The notes under the pieces were generated by a model that saw only the letters and a list, made by a program, of their open reading frames with translations, was not told where the DNA came from and ran no database searches. DNA of 48,570 nt from Sutcliffiella tianshenii (GTDB lineage Bacteria; Bacillota; Bacilli; Bacillales; Bacillaceae_I), in NCBI RefSeq assembly GCF_016908565.1, contig NZ_JAFBED010000018.1:1-48570 (forward strand). The letters are read 5' to 3'. The translations under genes were made by a program, and so were the position numbers. Below, piece after piece: positions 1 to 13,761 of this stretch (its first letter is position 1; every line of letters begins with the position of its first letter).

Positions 1-107
1 AAAGTTGTTCCATATCCACGCTCAAGTGGCTCGACGACGAATTTACCAGAGTTGGCGTCATCGCTGATTTCAACCGTTTCGAGGTTTGGTTTTTCGATTT
101 CTAACAT
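1..107 (-). CDS. rpoA: RNA polymerase alpha subunit, N-terminal fragment
   Basis: Only the first 35 codons are inside the window; the gene runs off the left edge. The visible protein begins [17 protein letters not shown] and continues to a [13 protein letters not shown] motif, the start of the alpha N-terminal domain that dimerises and assembles beta and beta'. An AGGAGGG site precedes the ATG. It follows rpsK with a 170-nt gap, the usual end of the spc-alpha cluster. No oddity is visible in the part present. Confidence 0.95.
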   Translation of the reverse strand, partial: MLEIEKPNLETVEISDDANSGKFVVEPLERGYGTT

Positions 108-277
108 TCATAACCCTCCTTCAAAACGTCGAAACCCCGGAAAGACAGTGATGTCTAACCGAAATTCCCCATAGGTATGTCCCGATTGTGCACAACAACA
201 ACATTTAATTATCTGTATAATTTACAAACTGTATCATCAGCCATTATTGACATGTATACAAATTCTATACAGACAAA

Positions 278-1075
<798 letters not shown>

Positions 1076-1080
1076 TCAAG

Positions 1081-1200
<120 letters not shown>

Positions 1201-1235
1201 TTACCTCCCTGATAGTACGGAGTGCTAAAATAGGT

Positions 1236-1454
1236 TTATTTAAAACGATACGTAATTCTACCGCGTGTTAAATCGTATGGAGAAAGCTCCACCGTTACTT
1301 TATCTCCTGGCAGGATTCGAATAAAGTGCATACGAATTTTCCCAGATACATGAGCCAATACCGTATGACCATTTTCCAATTCTACTTTAAACATAGCATT
1401 TGGTAAAGTCTCAACGACCGTACCTTCTACTTCAATTACATCGTCTTTCGCCAT
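1236..1454 (-). CDS. infA: Translation initiation factor IF-1
   Basis: IF-1 blocks the A site of the 30S subunit during initiation and helps IF-2 and IF-3. The 72-residue protein is a single OB fold (S1-type), with typical segments [30 protein letters not shown] and the C-terminal [11 protein letters not shown]. An AAGGGAG site precedes the ATG. The ATG overlaps by one base the stop codon of the decayed KOW-domain gene lying between map and infA, so coupling to that lost cistron may once have existed. Confidence 0.97.
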   Translation of the reverse strand: MAKDDVIEVEGTVVETLPNAMFKVELENGHTVLAHVSGKIRMHFIRILPGDKVTVELSPYDLTRGRITYRFK

Positions 1455-1589
1455 TAATTAAGTTCTCCCTTCTTCAAATCAGTAACAAGCACATCGACAA
1501 ACTTTGTTAGCACGAACCTAAGTTTCCCATTTGTCACACGGCCTGTTTCGATCACTGTTCTGAACTTCTGGAGACACGTAATCATAACA
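1454..1589 (-). pseudogene. Remnant of KOW-domain RNA-binding protein gene (YbzG-like)
   Basis: Between map and infA, Bacillus subtilis carries a small gene for a KOW-domain (L14e/L27e-like) RNA-binding protein. Here only its C-terminal third is recognisable. Reading minus strand from 1589, one frame gives YDYVSPEVQNS. The match to the family then continues only in another frame as IETGRVTNGKLRFVLTKFVD and ends KKGELN-stop at 1454. The join implies a net frameshift near 1555 (two bases seem missing). The N-terminal KOW domain is absent because the map stop lies only 22 bases upstream. The C-terminal reading matches the B. subtilis protein as I remember it. Its function is lost here unless an intact copy exists elsewhere. 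Confidence 0.8.
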
Positions 1590-1611
1590 TTCTGCGCAAG
1601 CCTTTAAGGCA

Positions 1612-2357
1612 TTAGGCTTTTGTTAAGATCTCGTAGCCTGTTTCTGTAATAGCGACCGTATGTTCAAAATGAGCACACATTTTACCGTCAACAGTAACAA
1701 CAGTCCAGTCATCTGCTAACGTTTTAACGTAGCGGGTTCCTGCATTGACCATTGGCTCAATTGCGAGGACCATACCAGGTTTTAACCGTGGACCTTTATT
1801 AGGAGGTCCATAATGTGGAATTTGCGGGTCTTCATGTAAGTCTTGACCAATTCCATGGCCTACATACTCTCTCACGATTGAAAAATCATGTGCTTCTGCA
1901 TACGTTTGGATCGCATGAGAAACGTCAGAAAGACGAGCGCCCGGTTTTACTTCCTTGATGCCTTCATACAATGATTGCTCCGTGACTTCAAGTAATCGCT
2001 TTGTTTCATCGGAAATGTTACCGACAGCATATGTCCAGGCGGAATCGCCGTGGTAACCATTATACTTCGCACCAATATCTATGCTAATGATATCACCGTC
2101 TTTTAATACTCTATCGCCGGGGATACCATGAACAAGTTCTTCGTTAACAGAAGCACAAATGCTTCCGCGAAAACCATTATACCCTTTGAACGAAGGAATT
2201 GCATCATGTTTGCGTATGAATTTCTCAGCAATATCATCCAATTGTTTCGTCGTTACGCCAGGTACAATATGTTTTTTCAATTCTTGATGGGTAAGTGCAA
2301 CGATTCTGCCAGCTTCTCTCATGATTTCAAGCTCACGAGGAGTTTTACAGATGATCA

Positions 2358-2358
<1 letters not shown>
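1612..2358 (-). CDS. map: Methionine aminopeptidase, type I
   Basis: Removes the initiator methionine from nascent proteins with small second residues. The 248-residue pita-bread fold shows the five metal ligands at D94, D105, H168, E201 and E232, and the substrate-contacting H78. It lacks the N-terminal zinc-finger extension of type Ib enzymes. The start codon overlaps the last base of adk, so the two are translationally coupled. Normal length. The gene downstream (KOW remnant) is broken. Confidence 0.97.
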
Positions 2359-3020
<662 letters not shown>

Positions 3021-3068
3021 TCAGTCTCTTGTGAAGTATATTGGGATAATGCTATCCCAATTACTTCA

Positions 3069-4361
3069 TTACTTGATAAACCCTTTATAGTGACGCTTCA
3101 CTAACTGACTTTCAAGTTGCTTCATCGTTTCAAGTGCAACACCTACAACGATGAGGATACCAGTACCACCAATCTGAACGGCTGGCGGAAGGTCAGCTAT
3201 TTTCATAAAGATTACAGGTAGAACAGAGATTCCAGCCAAGAACAACGCACCAACAAAAGTCAGTCGGTAGATGATCTTAGTCAGGTATTCCTGTGTGTTC
3301 TGACCAGGACGAATTCCTGGAATATATCCGCCTTGCTTCTTTAAGTTTTCTGCCATCTGCTCAGGATTAGACTGAACAAACGTATAGAAATAAGTAAAGG
3401 CAATAATAAGAGCTACATAAACTACCATACCGATCGGCTTCGTGTAATCGAATGTGCTTTGGATCCACTGAGTTACATCATTAGGCCCAAAGAACGACGC
3501 GATGGTAGGTGGTGTGATGATAAATGATACTGCAAAGATAACCGGAATTACCCCTGCTGCATTCACTTTTAATGGTAAGTGTGAGGAATGTCCGCCAACA
3601 GGATTGCGTCCCGAAACTTTCTTTGCATACTGGATCGGAATTTTACGCAATGCTTGTTGGATAAAGATTACTCCTACGATAACAGCCAGGATTGCAAGGA
3701 TAATAAGAGCAACGATAACTAGATTTAGGAACAACTGATCTCCAGCATCCTGAATTTGTTGTGCATAAATCTGGTTGGCTCCATTTGGAATGGCAGCGAC
3801 GATACCAGCGAAAATCAGGATGGAAATACCATTCCCGACTCCGTGTGCTGTGATCTGCTCACCAAGCCACATTAAGAATGCCGTTCCTGCTGTCAACACT
3901 AAAGCGATTAAAAGATAAGTAGTGGGTGTCGGGTTGGAAATAAGCTGGCCTTGAGCCAAGTTATTAAACCCGATAGACATACCAATTGCCTGGATAAATC
4001 CAAGCACAATAGTAAAGTATCTAGTGAATTGAGCTAATTTGCGACGTCCAACTTCTCCTTGTTTTGACCATTCCGTAAACTTTGGAACAACATCCATTTG
4101 CAATAGCTGCACAATGATTGATGCTGTGATGTATGGCATTATACCCATGGCAAGAATTGAGAAGTTTTGTAAAGCTCCACCACCGAAGGTATTCAAGATA
4201 CCGAACACACTAAACTCATCCTGAAATTTCAATATGTCAGAGTTTACCCCTGGTACTGGGATAAACGTACCGATACGGAATATGATTAACATTAGTAGGG
4301 TGAAGACTATTTTCTTTCTTATATCACCCACGCGCATAAAATTGGAGAATGTCTGGAACAT
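3069..4361 (-). CDS. secY: Protein translocase subunit SecY
   Basis: The channel-forming subunit of the Sec translocon in the cytoplasmic membrane, partnered by SecE (also in this window) and SecG. The 430-residue protein has ten hydrophobic segments. The first follows MRVGDIRKK, and the plug region has GGGALQNFSILAMGIMPYI. Cytoplasmic loops include the RKIPIQYAK region used by ribosome and SecA. The start overlaps the rplO stop by one base (TAATG), so it is coupled to L15. Nothing unusual seen. Confidence 0.98.
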   Translation of the reverse strand: MFQTFSNFMRVGDIRKKIVFTLLMLIIFRIGTFIPVPGVNSDILKFQDEFSVFGILNTFGGGALQNFSILAMGIMPYITASIIVQLLQMDVVPKFTEWSKQGEVGRRKLAQFTRYFTIVLGFIQAIGMSIGFNNLAQGQLISNPTPTTYLLIALVLTAGTAFLMWLGEQITAHGVGNGISILIFAGIVAAIPNGANQIYAQQIQDAGDQLFLNLVIVALIILAILAVIVGVIFIQQALRKIPIQYAKKVSGRNPVGGHSSHLPLKVNAAGVIPVIFAVSFIITPPTIASFFGPNDVTQWIQSTFDYTKPIGMVVYVALIIAFTYFYTFVQSNPEQMAENLKKQGGYIPGIRPGQNTQEYLTKIIYRLTFVGALFLAGISVLPVIFMKIADLPPAVQIGGTGILIVVGVALETMKQLESQLVKRHYKGFIK

Positions 4362-4801
4362 TAGATCACCTCAACTGAACCGCCAGCTGCTTCGATAGCT
4401 TCTTTAGCTGCTGAGGAGAATTTATGAGCACGAACTGTAAGCTTTTTCTCGATAGAACCGTTACCCAATACTTTCAAACCAGCGTTTAGTTTGCTAACTA
4501 AACCTGTTTCAAGAAGTAATTCAGGTGTAACTTCTGTACCATCTTCAAAGCGGTTTAACGCATCAAGGTTGATGATTGCATACTCTTTACGATGAATGTT
4601 CGTGAATCCGCGCTTTGGTAAGCGTTGGAATAGAGGTGTTTGACCACCTTCGAATCCAGGACGAACGCCACCGCCTGAGCGTGCATTTTGACCTTTATGA
4701 CCTTTACCAGAAGTTTTACCGTTACCAGAACCAGTACCGCGACCAACACGGTTACGTTCTTTACGAGATCCTTCGTTAGGTTTTAACTCATGAAGTTTCA
4801 T
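4361..4801 (-). CDS. rplO: 50S ribosomal protein L15
   Basis: L15 is a 50S assembly protein with a long basic N-terminal extension threaded into 23S rRNA. The 146-residue protein starts [22 protein letters not shown] and has a glycine/lysine-rich stretch ([15 protein letters not shown]) followed by a globular C-terminal domain ending [12 protein letters not shown]. Normal length. It lies between rpmD (33 nt upstream) and secY (one-base overlap). Confidence 0.97.
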   Translation of the reverse strand: MKLHELKPNEGSRKERNRVGRGTGSGNGKTSGKGHKGQNARSGGGVRPGFEGGQTPLFQRLPKRGFTNIHRKEYAIINLDALNRFEDGTEVTPELLLETGLVSKLNAGLKVLGNGSIEKKLTVRAHKFSSAAKEAIEAAGGSVEVI

Positions 4802-4834
4802 TGTGGCACCTCCTTATTTAAAAAACCGTTTCTT

Positions 4835-5017
4835 TTATTGCTCTTTCACAGTAACAAGGTGAGATACCTTGTTAATCATTCCACGGATAGCTGCGTTATC
4901 CTCATGGACAACTGTTTGGTGCATCTTCTTCAAACCAAGAGTTTGAACAGTCGCACGTTGATCTTGTGGACGACCGATTACACTGCGAGTGAGGGTGATT
5001 GCTAATTTGTTCGCCAT
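4835..5017 (-). CDS. rpmD: 50S ribosomal protein L30
   Basis: A small 50S protein (60 residues) with the bacterial L30 pattern: [25 protein letters not shown], then the [20 protein letters not shown] helix-strand. GGAGGGA precedes the ATG, 13 nt after rpsE. Normal family length, ordinary codon use. Confidence 0.96.
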   Translation of the reverse strand: MANKLAITLTRSVIGRPQDQRATVQTLGLKKMHQTVVHEDNAAIRGMINKVSHLVTVKEQ

Positions 5018-5030
5018 TTTGTTTCCCTCC

Positions 5031-5531
5031 TTATCCTAACAGTTCTTCTACCGTTTTACCACGCAATTTAGCAACGTCCTCTGCACGTTTCAATTGCTTC
5101 AATCCGTCGATTGTTGCACGGATCATGTTGATTGGTGTGTTAGATCCTAAAGATTTAGAAAGGATGTCTTGAACACCCGCTAACTCAAGTACCGCACGAA
5201 CTGGTCCTCCAGCGATAACCCCAGTACCCTCAGAAGCAGGCTTCAATAGGATTTCCCCAGAACCGAACTCTCCAAGTACTTGGTGAGGAATTGTTGTACC
5301 AACGATAGGTACAGCAACTAAGTTCTTTTTCGCATCTTCAATTGCTTTACGGATAGCTTCAGGTACTTCTTGAGCTTTACCAGTACCGAAACCAACATTA
5401 CCGTTCTTATCTCCTACTACTACTAGAGCAGCAAAGCGGAAACGACGTCCACCTTTTACTACTTTCGCAACGCGGTTAACCGTAACAACGCGTTCTTCAA
5501 GTTCTAATTTGTTTGGATCAATGCGACGCAT
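5031..5531 (-). CDS. rpsE: 30S ribosomal protein S5
   Basis: S5 lies at the mRNA entry side of the 30S and affects decoding fidelity. The 166-residue protein has the N-terminal double-stranded-RNA-binding fold ([27 protein letters not shown]), including the VKGGRR loop where spectinomycin resistance changes map and which looks wild type. The C-terminal half has the [22 protein letters not shown] glycine-rich segment. AGGAGGG precedes the ATG, 20 nt after rplR. Confidence 0.97.
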   Translation of the reverse strand: MRRIDPNKLELEERVVTVNRVAKVVKGGRRFRFAALVVVGDKNGNVGFGTGKAQEVPEAIRKAIEDAKKNLVAVPIVGTTIPHQVLGEFGSGEILLKPASEGTGVIAGGPVRAVLELAGVQDILSKSLGSNTPINMIRATIDGLKQLKRAEDVAKLRGKTVEELLG

Positions 5532-5551
5532 CAGTGTCCCTCCTTTTCCGA

Positions 5552-5911
5552 TTAAAATTCTAAACCAGCCTCACGTGCAGCATCTGCTAATGCTTTCACA
5601 CGTCCGTGGTATAAGTATCCACCGCGGTCGAATACTACTGATTTAATTCCTTTTTCAATTGCGCGCTTCGCAACTAGTTCTCCAACTGCTTTAGCGGACT
5701 CAACGTTACTTCCGTTAGCCTCAACGCCTTTATCAAGTGTAGAAGCACTCACGATTGTCACAGAGTTCGAATCATCGATCACTTGAGCATAAATGTGTTG
5801 GTTTGAACGGAACACATTTAAACGTGGACGAGTTGCAGTTCCTGATAACTTAGCACGAACACGAGTGTGTCTTTTCTTACGAGTAGAATTTTTATCAGGT
5901 TTTGTAATCAT
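5552..5911 (-). CDS. rplR: 50S ribosomal protein L18
   Basis: L18 binds 5S rRNA and, with L5, docks it into the central protuberance. The 119-residue protein has a basic N-terminus ([17 protein letters not shown]) and the conserved [20 protein letters not shown] and [26 protein letters not shown] segments. Slightly shorter (by about one residue) than the Bacillus subtilis protein I remember. It follows rplF by 35 nt. Confidence 0.97.
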   Translation of the reverse strand: MITKPDKNSTRKKRHTRVRAKLSGTATRPRLNVFRSNQHIYAQVIDDSNSVTIVSASTLDKGVEANGSNVESAKAVGELVAKRAIEKGIKSVVFDRGGYLYHGRVKALADAAREAGLEF

Positions 5912-5946
5912 CTTGCAGTCACTCCTTTCTATCTGCTTATGCGGTC

Positions 5947-6483
5947 TTACTTCGCAGTTTTACCTTCTTTACGACGTACATGTTCACCTTCATAACGAAT
6001 ACCTTTACCTTTGTAAGGCTCTGGTGGGCGAACGTCACGGATGTTAGCTGCTAAAGCACCTACGCGCTCTTTATTGATACCTTTGATAAGGATCTTTGTG
6101 TTTGTTGGAACTTCGACTTCGATACCTTCTTCTGGTGTGATTTCAACCGGATGAGAGTACCCAACGTTAAGAACTAGCTTGTTACCTTGCTTGGAAGCAC
6201 GGTAACCAACCCCGATAAGTTCTAATCCTCTTTCGAAACCTTTTGTTACACCTTCAACCATGTTGTTTAAAAGTGCACGAGTTGTTCCGTGGATTGTACG
6301 GTGTTCTTTGCTTTCAGAAGGACGCACAACTGTTAGTACGTTTTCTTCTATTGTAATAGCCATATCTTGGCTGAATGTACGAGTTAATTCACCTTTAGGA
6401 CCTTTTACGGTAACTGTGTTGTTGTCGTTTGTAATTGTAACCCCAGCCGGGATTTCAATAGGTTTTTTACCTACACGTGACAT
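5947..6483 (-). CDS. rplF: 50S ribosomal protein L6
   Basis: L6 sits near the factor-binding site at the base of the L7/L12 stalk. The 178-residue protein contains two copies of the L6 fold. The second holds [24 protein letters not shown] and ends with the conserved [22 protein letters not shown] tail. GGAGGTG precedes the ATG, 32 nt after rpsH. Confidence 0.97.
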   Translation of the reverse strand: MSRVGKKPIEIPAGVTITNDNNTVTVKGPKGELTRTFSQDMAITIEENVLTVVRPSESKEHRTIHGTTRALLNNMVEGVTKGFERGLELIGVGYRASKQGNKLVLNVGYSHPVEITPEEGIEVEVPTNTKILIKGINKERVGALAANIRDVRPPEPYKGKGIRYEGEHVRRKEGKTAK

Positions 6484-6515
6484 TTAGTTACACCTCCGTT
6501 CATTTAAAGAAATTA

Positions 6516-6914
<399 letters not shown>

Positions 6915-6944
6915 TTAATTTACCTCCTTCCCAATTATCGGGTT

Positions 6945-7160
<216 letters not shown>

Positions 7161-7700
7161 TTATTTTTGGAATGGCATTCCGAATGATGTCAAAAGCTCA
7201 CGAGCTTCTTCATCAGTGTTGGCAGTAGTAACGATAACGATATCCATACCACGTACCTTGTTAACTTTATCGTAATCAATTTCCGGGAAGATAAGCTGCT
7301 CTTTAACACCAAGAGTGTAGTTTCCACGGCCGTCGAAAGACTTCTTAGAGATACCACGGAAGTCACGAACACGAGGTAAAGATACAGATACTAACTTATC
7401 TAGGAATTCGTACATACGCTCACCGCGTAATGTAACTTTCGCGCCGATTGGCATTCCTTCACGAAGACGGAAGCCCGCGATAGATTTTTTCGCTCTAGTT
7501 ACAACAGGTTTTTGACCAGTGATAGAAGATAATTCTTCTACAGCAGCGTCTAACGCTTTAGAGTTAGCAACAGCTTCACCAACACCCATGTTGATAACGA
7601 TTTTCTCAAGCTTTGGAGCTTGCATCACAGATTTATAGTTAAACTTGCCCATTAGAGCAGGAATAATTTCGCTTTGATACTTTTCTTTTAGGCGGTTCAT
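7161..7700 (-). CDS. rplE: 50S ribosomal protein L5
   Basis: L5 binds 5S rRNA and contacts P-site tRNA in the central protuberance. The 179-residue protein starts [17 protein letters not shown] and includes [34 protein letters not shown] and the C-terminal [20 protein letters not shown] use the ATG at 7700 because AGGAGGT lies seven bases before it; the TTG immediately upstream is less likely. 26 nt separate it from rplX. Confidence 0.97.
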   Translation of the reverse strand: MNRLKEKYQSEIIPALMGKFNYKSVMQAPKLEKIVINMGVGEAVANSKALDAAVEELSSITGQKPVVTRAKKSIAGFRLREGMPIGAKVTLRGERMYEFLDKLVSVSLPRVRDFRGISKKSFDGRGNYTLGVKEQLIFPEIDYDKVNKVRGMDIVIVTTANTDEEARELLTSFGMPFQK

Positions 7701-7726
7701 CAAAAGTACCTCCTTTCTTCAAAAGT

Positions 7727-8038
7727 CTATTTATCTAATTGTTCACCTGATTTTGTTGCAACACGTACTTTTTTACCGTCAACTACCTTGTATCCTACAC
7801 GAGTAGGTTCACCGGATTTCGGATCTAAAGGCATAACGTTTGATACATGAATAGGCGCCTCACGGTTGATGATTCCACCTTGAGGGTTTTCTTGTGATGG
7901 TTTAGCATGCTTTTTCACGATGTTAATACCTTCTACAAGAACACGGTCTTTCTTAGGAAAAGATTCAAGGATCACTCCTTGTTTACCTTTATCCTTACCA
8001 GAGATAACTACAACTTTATCACCTTTTTTTACATGCAT
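7727..8038 (-). CDS. rplX: 50S ribosomal protein L24
   Basis: An assembly initiator of the 50S subunit near the polypeptide exit. The 103-residue protein opens with a KOW motif ([22 protein letters not shown]) and has the conserved [18 protein letters not shown] segment. The start is placed at 8038 from the GGAGGTG site just before it; an upstream in-frame ATG at 8065 lacks such a site and would run through the ribosome site. Length agrees with the family. Confidence 0.96.
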   Translation of the reverse strand: MHVKKGDKVVVISGKDKGKQGVILESFPKKDRVLVEGINIVKKHAKPSQENPQGGIINREAPIHVSNVMPLDPKSGEPTRVGYKVVDGKKVRVATKSGEQLDK

Positions 8039-8073
8039 CCTTTCGCACCTCCTTGACACATTCATTTCTTATA

Positions 8074-8442
8074 TTAAAGTACTTCTGGAGCTAAAGATAC
8101 AATCTTCATGTAGTTGTTATCACGTAATTCACGTGCAACTGGTCCGAAGATACGAGTTCCACGAGGGCTCTTATCATCTTTGATAATTACGCATGCGTTC
8201 TCATCAAAACGGATATATGAACCGTCATTACGACGAACTCCACGTTTAGTACGAACTACTACAGCCTTCACTACGTCACCTTTTTTAACAACGCCTCCTG
8301 GTGTTGCTTGTTTCACTGTACAAACAATAACATCACCAATGTTCGCGTAACGACGACCAGATCCACCTAATACTTTAATTGCCAGTACTTCACGAGCACC
8401 TGAGTTATCAGCAACTTTCAAACGAGATTCTTGTTGAATCAT
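8074..8442 (-). CDS. rplN: 50S ribosomal protein L14
   Basis: L14 lies at the subunit interface and binds the silencing factor RsfS. The 122-residue beta-barrel starts [19 protein letters not shown], contains the [19 protein letters not shown] strand and ends in [23 protein letters not shown]. Normal length. It follows rpsQ by 41 nt and precedes rplX. Confidence 0.97.
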   Translation of the reverse strand: MIQQESRLKVADNSGAREVLAIKVLGGSGRRYANIGDVIVCTVKQATPGGVVKKGDVVKAVVVRTKRGVRRNDGSYIRFDENACVIIKDDKSPRGTRIFGPVARELRDNNYMKIVSLAPEVL

Positions 8443-8483
8443 GCATGGTACCTCCCTTCGGAATTACTATCCGAACTTAAATA

Positions 8484-8747
8484 TTAGATAATTACAGCTT
8501 TCTCTACTACTTCTACTAAACGGAAACGCTTTGTTGAAGATAACGGACGTGTCTCCATGATCTTAACGATATCGCCAGTCTTAGCTGCGCCAGTTTCATC
8601 ATGCGCTTTGTACTTTTTAGAGTACTTAACACGTTTGCCGTAGAGTGTGTGAGTTTTGTAAGTTTCAACTAGTACTGTGATTGTTTTATCCATTTTGTCG
8701 GAAACAACACGACCAGTGTAAACTTTACGTTGGTTACGTTCACTCAT
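8484..8747 (-). CDS. rpsQ: 30S ribosomal protein S17
   Basis: A primary 16S-binding protein with an OB fold. The 87-residue protein has the family signature [22 protein letters not shown] near residues 12-33, followed by the basic hairpin [14 protein letters not shown] and the [23 protein letters not shown] segment. It lies 20 nt after rpmC. Confidence 0.97.
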   Translation of the reverse strand: MSERNQRKVYTGRVVSDKMDKTITVLVETYKTHTLYGKRVKYSKKYKAHDETGAAKTGDIVKIMETRPLSSTKRFRLVEVVEKAVII

Positions 8748-8767
8748 TTTCGCGAACCTCCTCTTAA

Positions 8768-10051
<1,284 letters not shown>

Positions 10052-10054
10052 TGA

Positions 10055-10396
10055 TTATCCCTCCTTCTTTTCTGATACCACGATTGTAATGTGGCTAGTG
10101 CGTTTGTTAATTTGACTCGCACGACCCATTGCACGAGGGCGGAAACGTTTTAAAGTTGGTCCTTCATTCACGTATGCCTCAGTAACGATTAGGGCGTTTG
10201 CGTCCATTTCAAAATTGTGCTCTGCGTTAGCAATAGCGGACTTGAGAACTTTTTCGATTACTGGTGAAGCAGCCTTTGGAGTTAACTTCAAAATAGCTAC
10301 TGCTTCGCCTACTTGCTTGCCTCGAATTAAATCCATAACTAGACGAGCTTTACGAGGAGCAATACGAACTGTTCTTGCAACAGCTTTAGCTTGCAT
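10055..10396 (-). CDS. rplV: 50S ribosomal protein L22
   Basis: L22 lines the peptide exit tunnel with a long beta-hairpin that is a site of macrolide resistance changes. The 113-residue protein begins [20 protein letters not shown] and has the hairpin [25 protein letters not shown], which looks wild type. It follows rpsS by 19 nt. Confidence 0.97.
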   Translation of the reverse strand: MQAKAVARTVRIAPRKARLVMDLIRGKQVGEAVAILKLTPKAASPVIEKVLKSAIANAEHNFEMDANALIVTEAYVNEGPTLKRFRPRAMGRASQINKRTSHITIVVSEKKEG

Positions 10397-10415
10397 GTAA
10401 AAGCCTCCTCTCTAA

Positions 10416-10694
10416 TTAGCGTTTTGTTTTCTTATCATCATTAGCGTGACCTTTGTAAGTACGAGATGGAGCGAATTCTCCAAGCTTGTGACCTACCATG
10501 TCTTCTGTCACATATACTGGTACGTGTTTACGGCCATCATATACAGCGATTGTATGTCCGATAAATTGTGGGAAAATAGTAGAACGACGAGACCAAGTTT
10601 TTACGACTTGTTTACCCTCAGTTTCATTTAACTTTTCAATCTTTGTCATTAAATGATCATCTACAAAAGGCCCTTTTTTCAAGCTGCGACCCAT
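10416..10694 (-). CDS. rpsS: 30S ribosomal protein S19
   Basis: S19 forms a 30S-head complex with S13 and contacts tRNA. The 92-residue protein begins [16 protein letters not shown] and carries [30 protein letters not shown] and [14 protein letters not shown], all canonical. It lies 57 nt after rplB. An AGGGAGG site precedes the ATG. Confidence 0.97.
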   Translation of the reverse strand: MGRSLKKGPFVDDHLMTKIEKLNETEGKQVVKTWSRRSTIFPQFIGHTIAVYDGRKHVPVYVTEDMVGHKLGEFAPSRTYKGHANDDKKTKR

Positions 10695-10751
10695 GTGGAA
10701 ACCTCCCTTCGTGATTGCTCTACGGCTCCTGTGAACCGTAGTACAACCCCG

Positions 10752-11609
<858 letters not shown>

Positions 11610-11620
11610 TTATTTTTTTA

Positions 11621-11908
11621 TTAAACCTCGAAGAATTCGATTTCTTTGCTATTTTCTTTTAATGTTACAATAGCTTTTCTACGACGGTTAGTTAATCCGC
11701 TATGACGACCTACACGACGGAATTTACCTTTGTAGTTCATGATGTTTACTTTCTCGACAGTTACGCCAAAGATCACTTCGACAGCATCTTTAACTTCAGT
11801 CTTGTTAGCTCTAACATCCACTTCAAAAGTGTATTTCTTTTCTGTCATTAAATCAGTAGAACGCTCAGTAATCACGGGGCGCTTAAGAACATCACGATGA
11901 TCTCTCAT
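11621..11908 (-). CDS. rplW: 50S ribosomal protein L23
   Basis: L23 sits at the tunnel exit and is the main docking point for trigger factor and SRP. The 95-residue protein starts [20 protein letters not shown] and contains [19 protein letters not shown] and the loop [21 protein letters not shown]. The start overlaps the rplD stop by one base. Normal length. Confidence 0.97.
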   Translation of the reverse strand: MRDHRDVLKRPVITERSTDLMTEKKYTFEVDVRANKTEVKDAVEVIFGVTVEKVNIMNYKGKFRRVGRHSGLTNRRRKAIVTLKENSKEIEFFEV

Positions 11909-12531
11909 TATGCAAGCACCTCCTCTAATTTTTGAACAGCGTCTTTCGTAAAGATTACTTTGTCATGGTTTACAACGTCTAGTACGTTTACACCATTTAC
12001 AGTAACAACAGTTACTCCAGGGATATTACGAGCAGATAAAGCAACGTTTTCGCTGTCGTCAGCTGTTACGATTAACGCTTTACGAGTGATTTCTAAACCT
12101 TTAAGTACAGAAGTCATTTCTTTTGTTTTTGGTGCATCAAAAGCTAATCCTTCTAATACTAGCAATTCGTTTTCCAATACTTTGGAAGACAATGCAGATT
12201 TGATAGCTAAGCGACGAACTTTCTTAGGAAGTTTGTAGCTGTAGCTTCTTGGTGTAGGACCGAATACGATACCACCACCACGCCATTGTGGAGAGCGGAT
12301 AGATCCTTGACGAGCACGGCCAGTACCTTTTTGGCGCCATGGCTTGCGTCCACCACCTGCTACTTCAGAGCGTCCTTTTACTTTTGCAGTACCTTGACGT
12401 TGAGATGCTCTTTGCATTACTATCGCATCGAACAATACGCTGTTGTTTGGCTCAATACCGAACACAGCATCTGCTAATTCAATTTCACCGACATTGGAGC
12501 CAGCTTGATTGTATAATGCTACTTTAGGCAT
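11908..12531 (-). CDS. rplD: 50S ribosomal protein L4
   Basis: L4 reaches into the exit tunnel with a basic loop ([36 protein letters not shown]) where macrolide resistance changes map; it appears intact. The protein has 207 residues. In E. coli L4 represses its own S10 operon. Bacillus lacks that exact control, and I see only a leader hairpin upstream of rpsJ. It follows rplC by 26 nt and overlaps rplW by one base. Confidence 0.97.
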   Translation of the reverse strand: MPKVALYNQAGSNVGEIELADAVFGIEPNNSVLFDAIVMQRASQRQGTAKVKGRSEVAGGGRKPWRQKGTGRARQGSIRSPQWRGGGIVFGPTPRSYSYKLPKKVRRLAIKSALSSKVLENELLVLEGLAFDAPKTKEMTSVLKGLEITRKALIVTADDSENVALSARNIPGVTVVTVNGVNVLDVVNHDKVIFTKDAVQKLEEVLA

Positions 12532-12557
12532 TTTGTAGTTCCTCCTTTCCTAAACAA

Positions 12558-13187
12558 TTAGTTTGCTTTTACCGCACTTTTAATTGTGATCATTGCTTTT
12601 CTAGGACCAGGCACGTTACCTTTTACTAATAACAGGTTACGTTCTGTGTCTACTTTCACGATCTCAAGGTTCTGGATAGTGATGCGCTCTCCACCCATGC
12701 GTCCAGGTAAAAGTTTACCTTTGAATACGCGGTTAGGAGCAACAGGTCCCATAGAACCAGGACGACGGTGATAACGAGAACCGTGAGTCATTGGGCCGCG
12801 AGATTGTCCGTGGCGCTTGATTGAGCCTTGGAAACCTTTACCCTTTGAGATTCCTGTTACATCTACTACATCGCCTTCTGCGAAAATATCAACTTTGACT
12901 TCCTGACCAACTTCGTAAGTTCCTAAGTCTACCCCACTGATTTCACGAATGAAGCGCTTAGGTGCTGTGTTAGCTTTAGCAACGTGTCCTTTTTCAGGCT
13001 TGTTCGCTAATTTATCACGCTTGTCAGCAAAACCGATTTGAACTGCTTCATAACCGTCTGCTTCAACAGTTTTAACTTGAAGTACTACGTTTGGAGTAGC
13101 TTCGATTACTGTTACAGGGATAAGATCGCCGTTTGCAGCAAAAACTTGAGTCATACCTATCTTTTTTCCTAAGATTCCTTTGGTCAT
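12558..13187 (-). CDS. rplC: 50S ribosomal protein L3
   Basis: An early assembly protein whose loop approaches the peptidyl-transferase centre. The 209-residue protein begins [16 protein letters not shown] and has [16 protein letters not shown] and the loop [36 protein letters not shown], unaltered in appearance. It lies 35 nt after rpsJ. Confidence 0.97.
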   Translation of the reverse strand: MTKGILGKKIGMTQVFAANGDLIPVTVIEATPNVVLQVKTVEADGYEAVQIGFADKRDKLANKPEKGHVAKANTAPKRFIREISGVDLGTYEVGQEVKVDIFAEGDVVDVTGISKGKGFQGSIKRHGQSRGPMTHGSRYHRRPGSMGPVAPNRVFKGKLLPGRMGGERITIQNLEIVKVDTERNLLLVKGNVPGPRKAMITIKSAVKAN

Positions 13188-13222
13188 TAGTCACACCTCC
13201 TGAATAATTAAGTATTTATTGA

Positions 13223-13558
<336 letters not shown>

Positions 13559-13569
13559 TTATTGATAGA

Positions 13570-13632
13570 CATTCTCCGTGAAAATTAACCTGCCACACTC
13601 GCCATGGCAAAGCGGCCGGGTGTGTCAGCAAC
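13570..13632 (-). promoter_or_regulatory. Leader hairpin of the S10 operon mRNA
   Basis: Between the promoters and rpsJ the transcript can fold: TGC-bulge-CACAC..CG on the 5' side (about 13628-13614) pairs with CG..GTGTGGCA (about 13600-13590). The loop contains a GGCCGC/GCCATGGC core. The position fits a ribosomal-protein leader, but I cannot name the ligand and the pairing was judged by eye. Confidence 0.4.
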
Positions 13633-13668
13633 CTTTCACATCATCGCAGTCAAAGACCAACATTACCT

Positions 13669-13697
13669 ATTATACAACTAACCAATAGACAATGCAA
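13669..13697 (-). promoter_or_regulatory. Proximal SigA-type promoter of the S10 operon
   Basis: The -35 box TTGCAT (13697-13692) and -10 box TATAAT (13674-13669) are separated by 17 bases. It is the nearer of two promoters to rpsJ and would start the transcript near 13662, giving a leader of about 130 bases. Confidence 0.8.
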
Positions 13698-13732
13698 CTA
13701 TATTTCATATAAAATCTCTGAGCACTTTTCAT

Positions 13733-13761
13733 ATTATAACGAGAAGTTGTGTTTAATGCAA
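13733..13761 (-). promoter_or_regulatory. Distal SigA-type promoter of the S10 operon
   Basis: The -35 box TTGCAT (13761-13756) and -10 box TATAAT (13738-13733) have 17-base spacing. The boxes and spacing are identical to the proximal promoter 64 bases downstream, so rpsJ has tandem promoters. Confidence 0.8.

Noticed and set aside
108-277. Promoter for rpoA in the rpsK-rpoA gap
   Set aside because: AT-rich with several -10-like words, but no -35/-10 pair with proper spacing convinced me. rpoA could be served by read-through.
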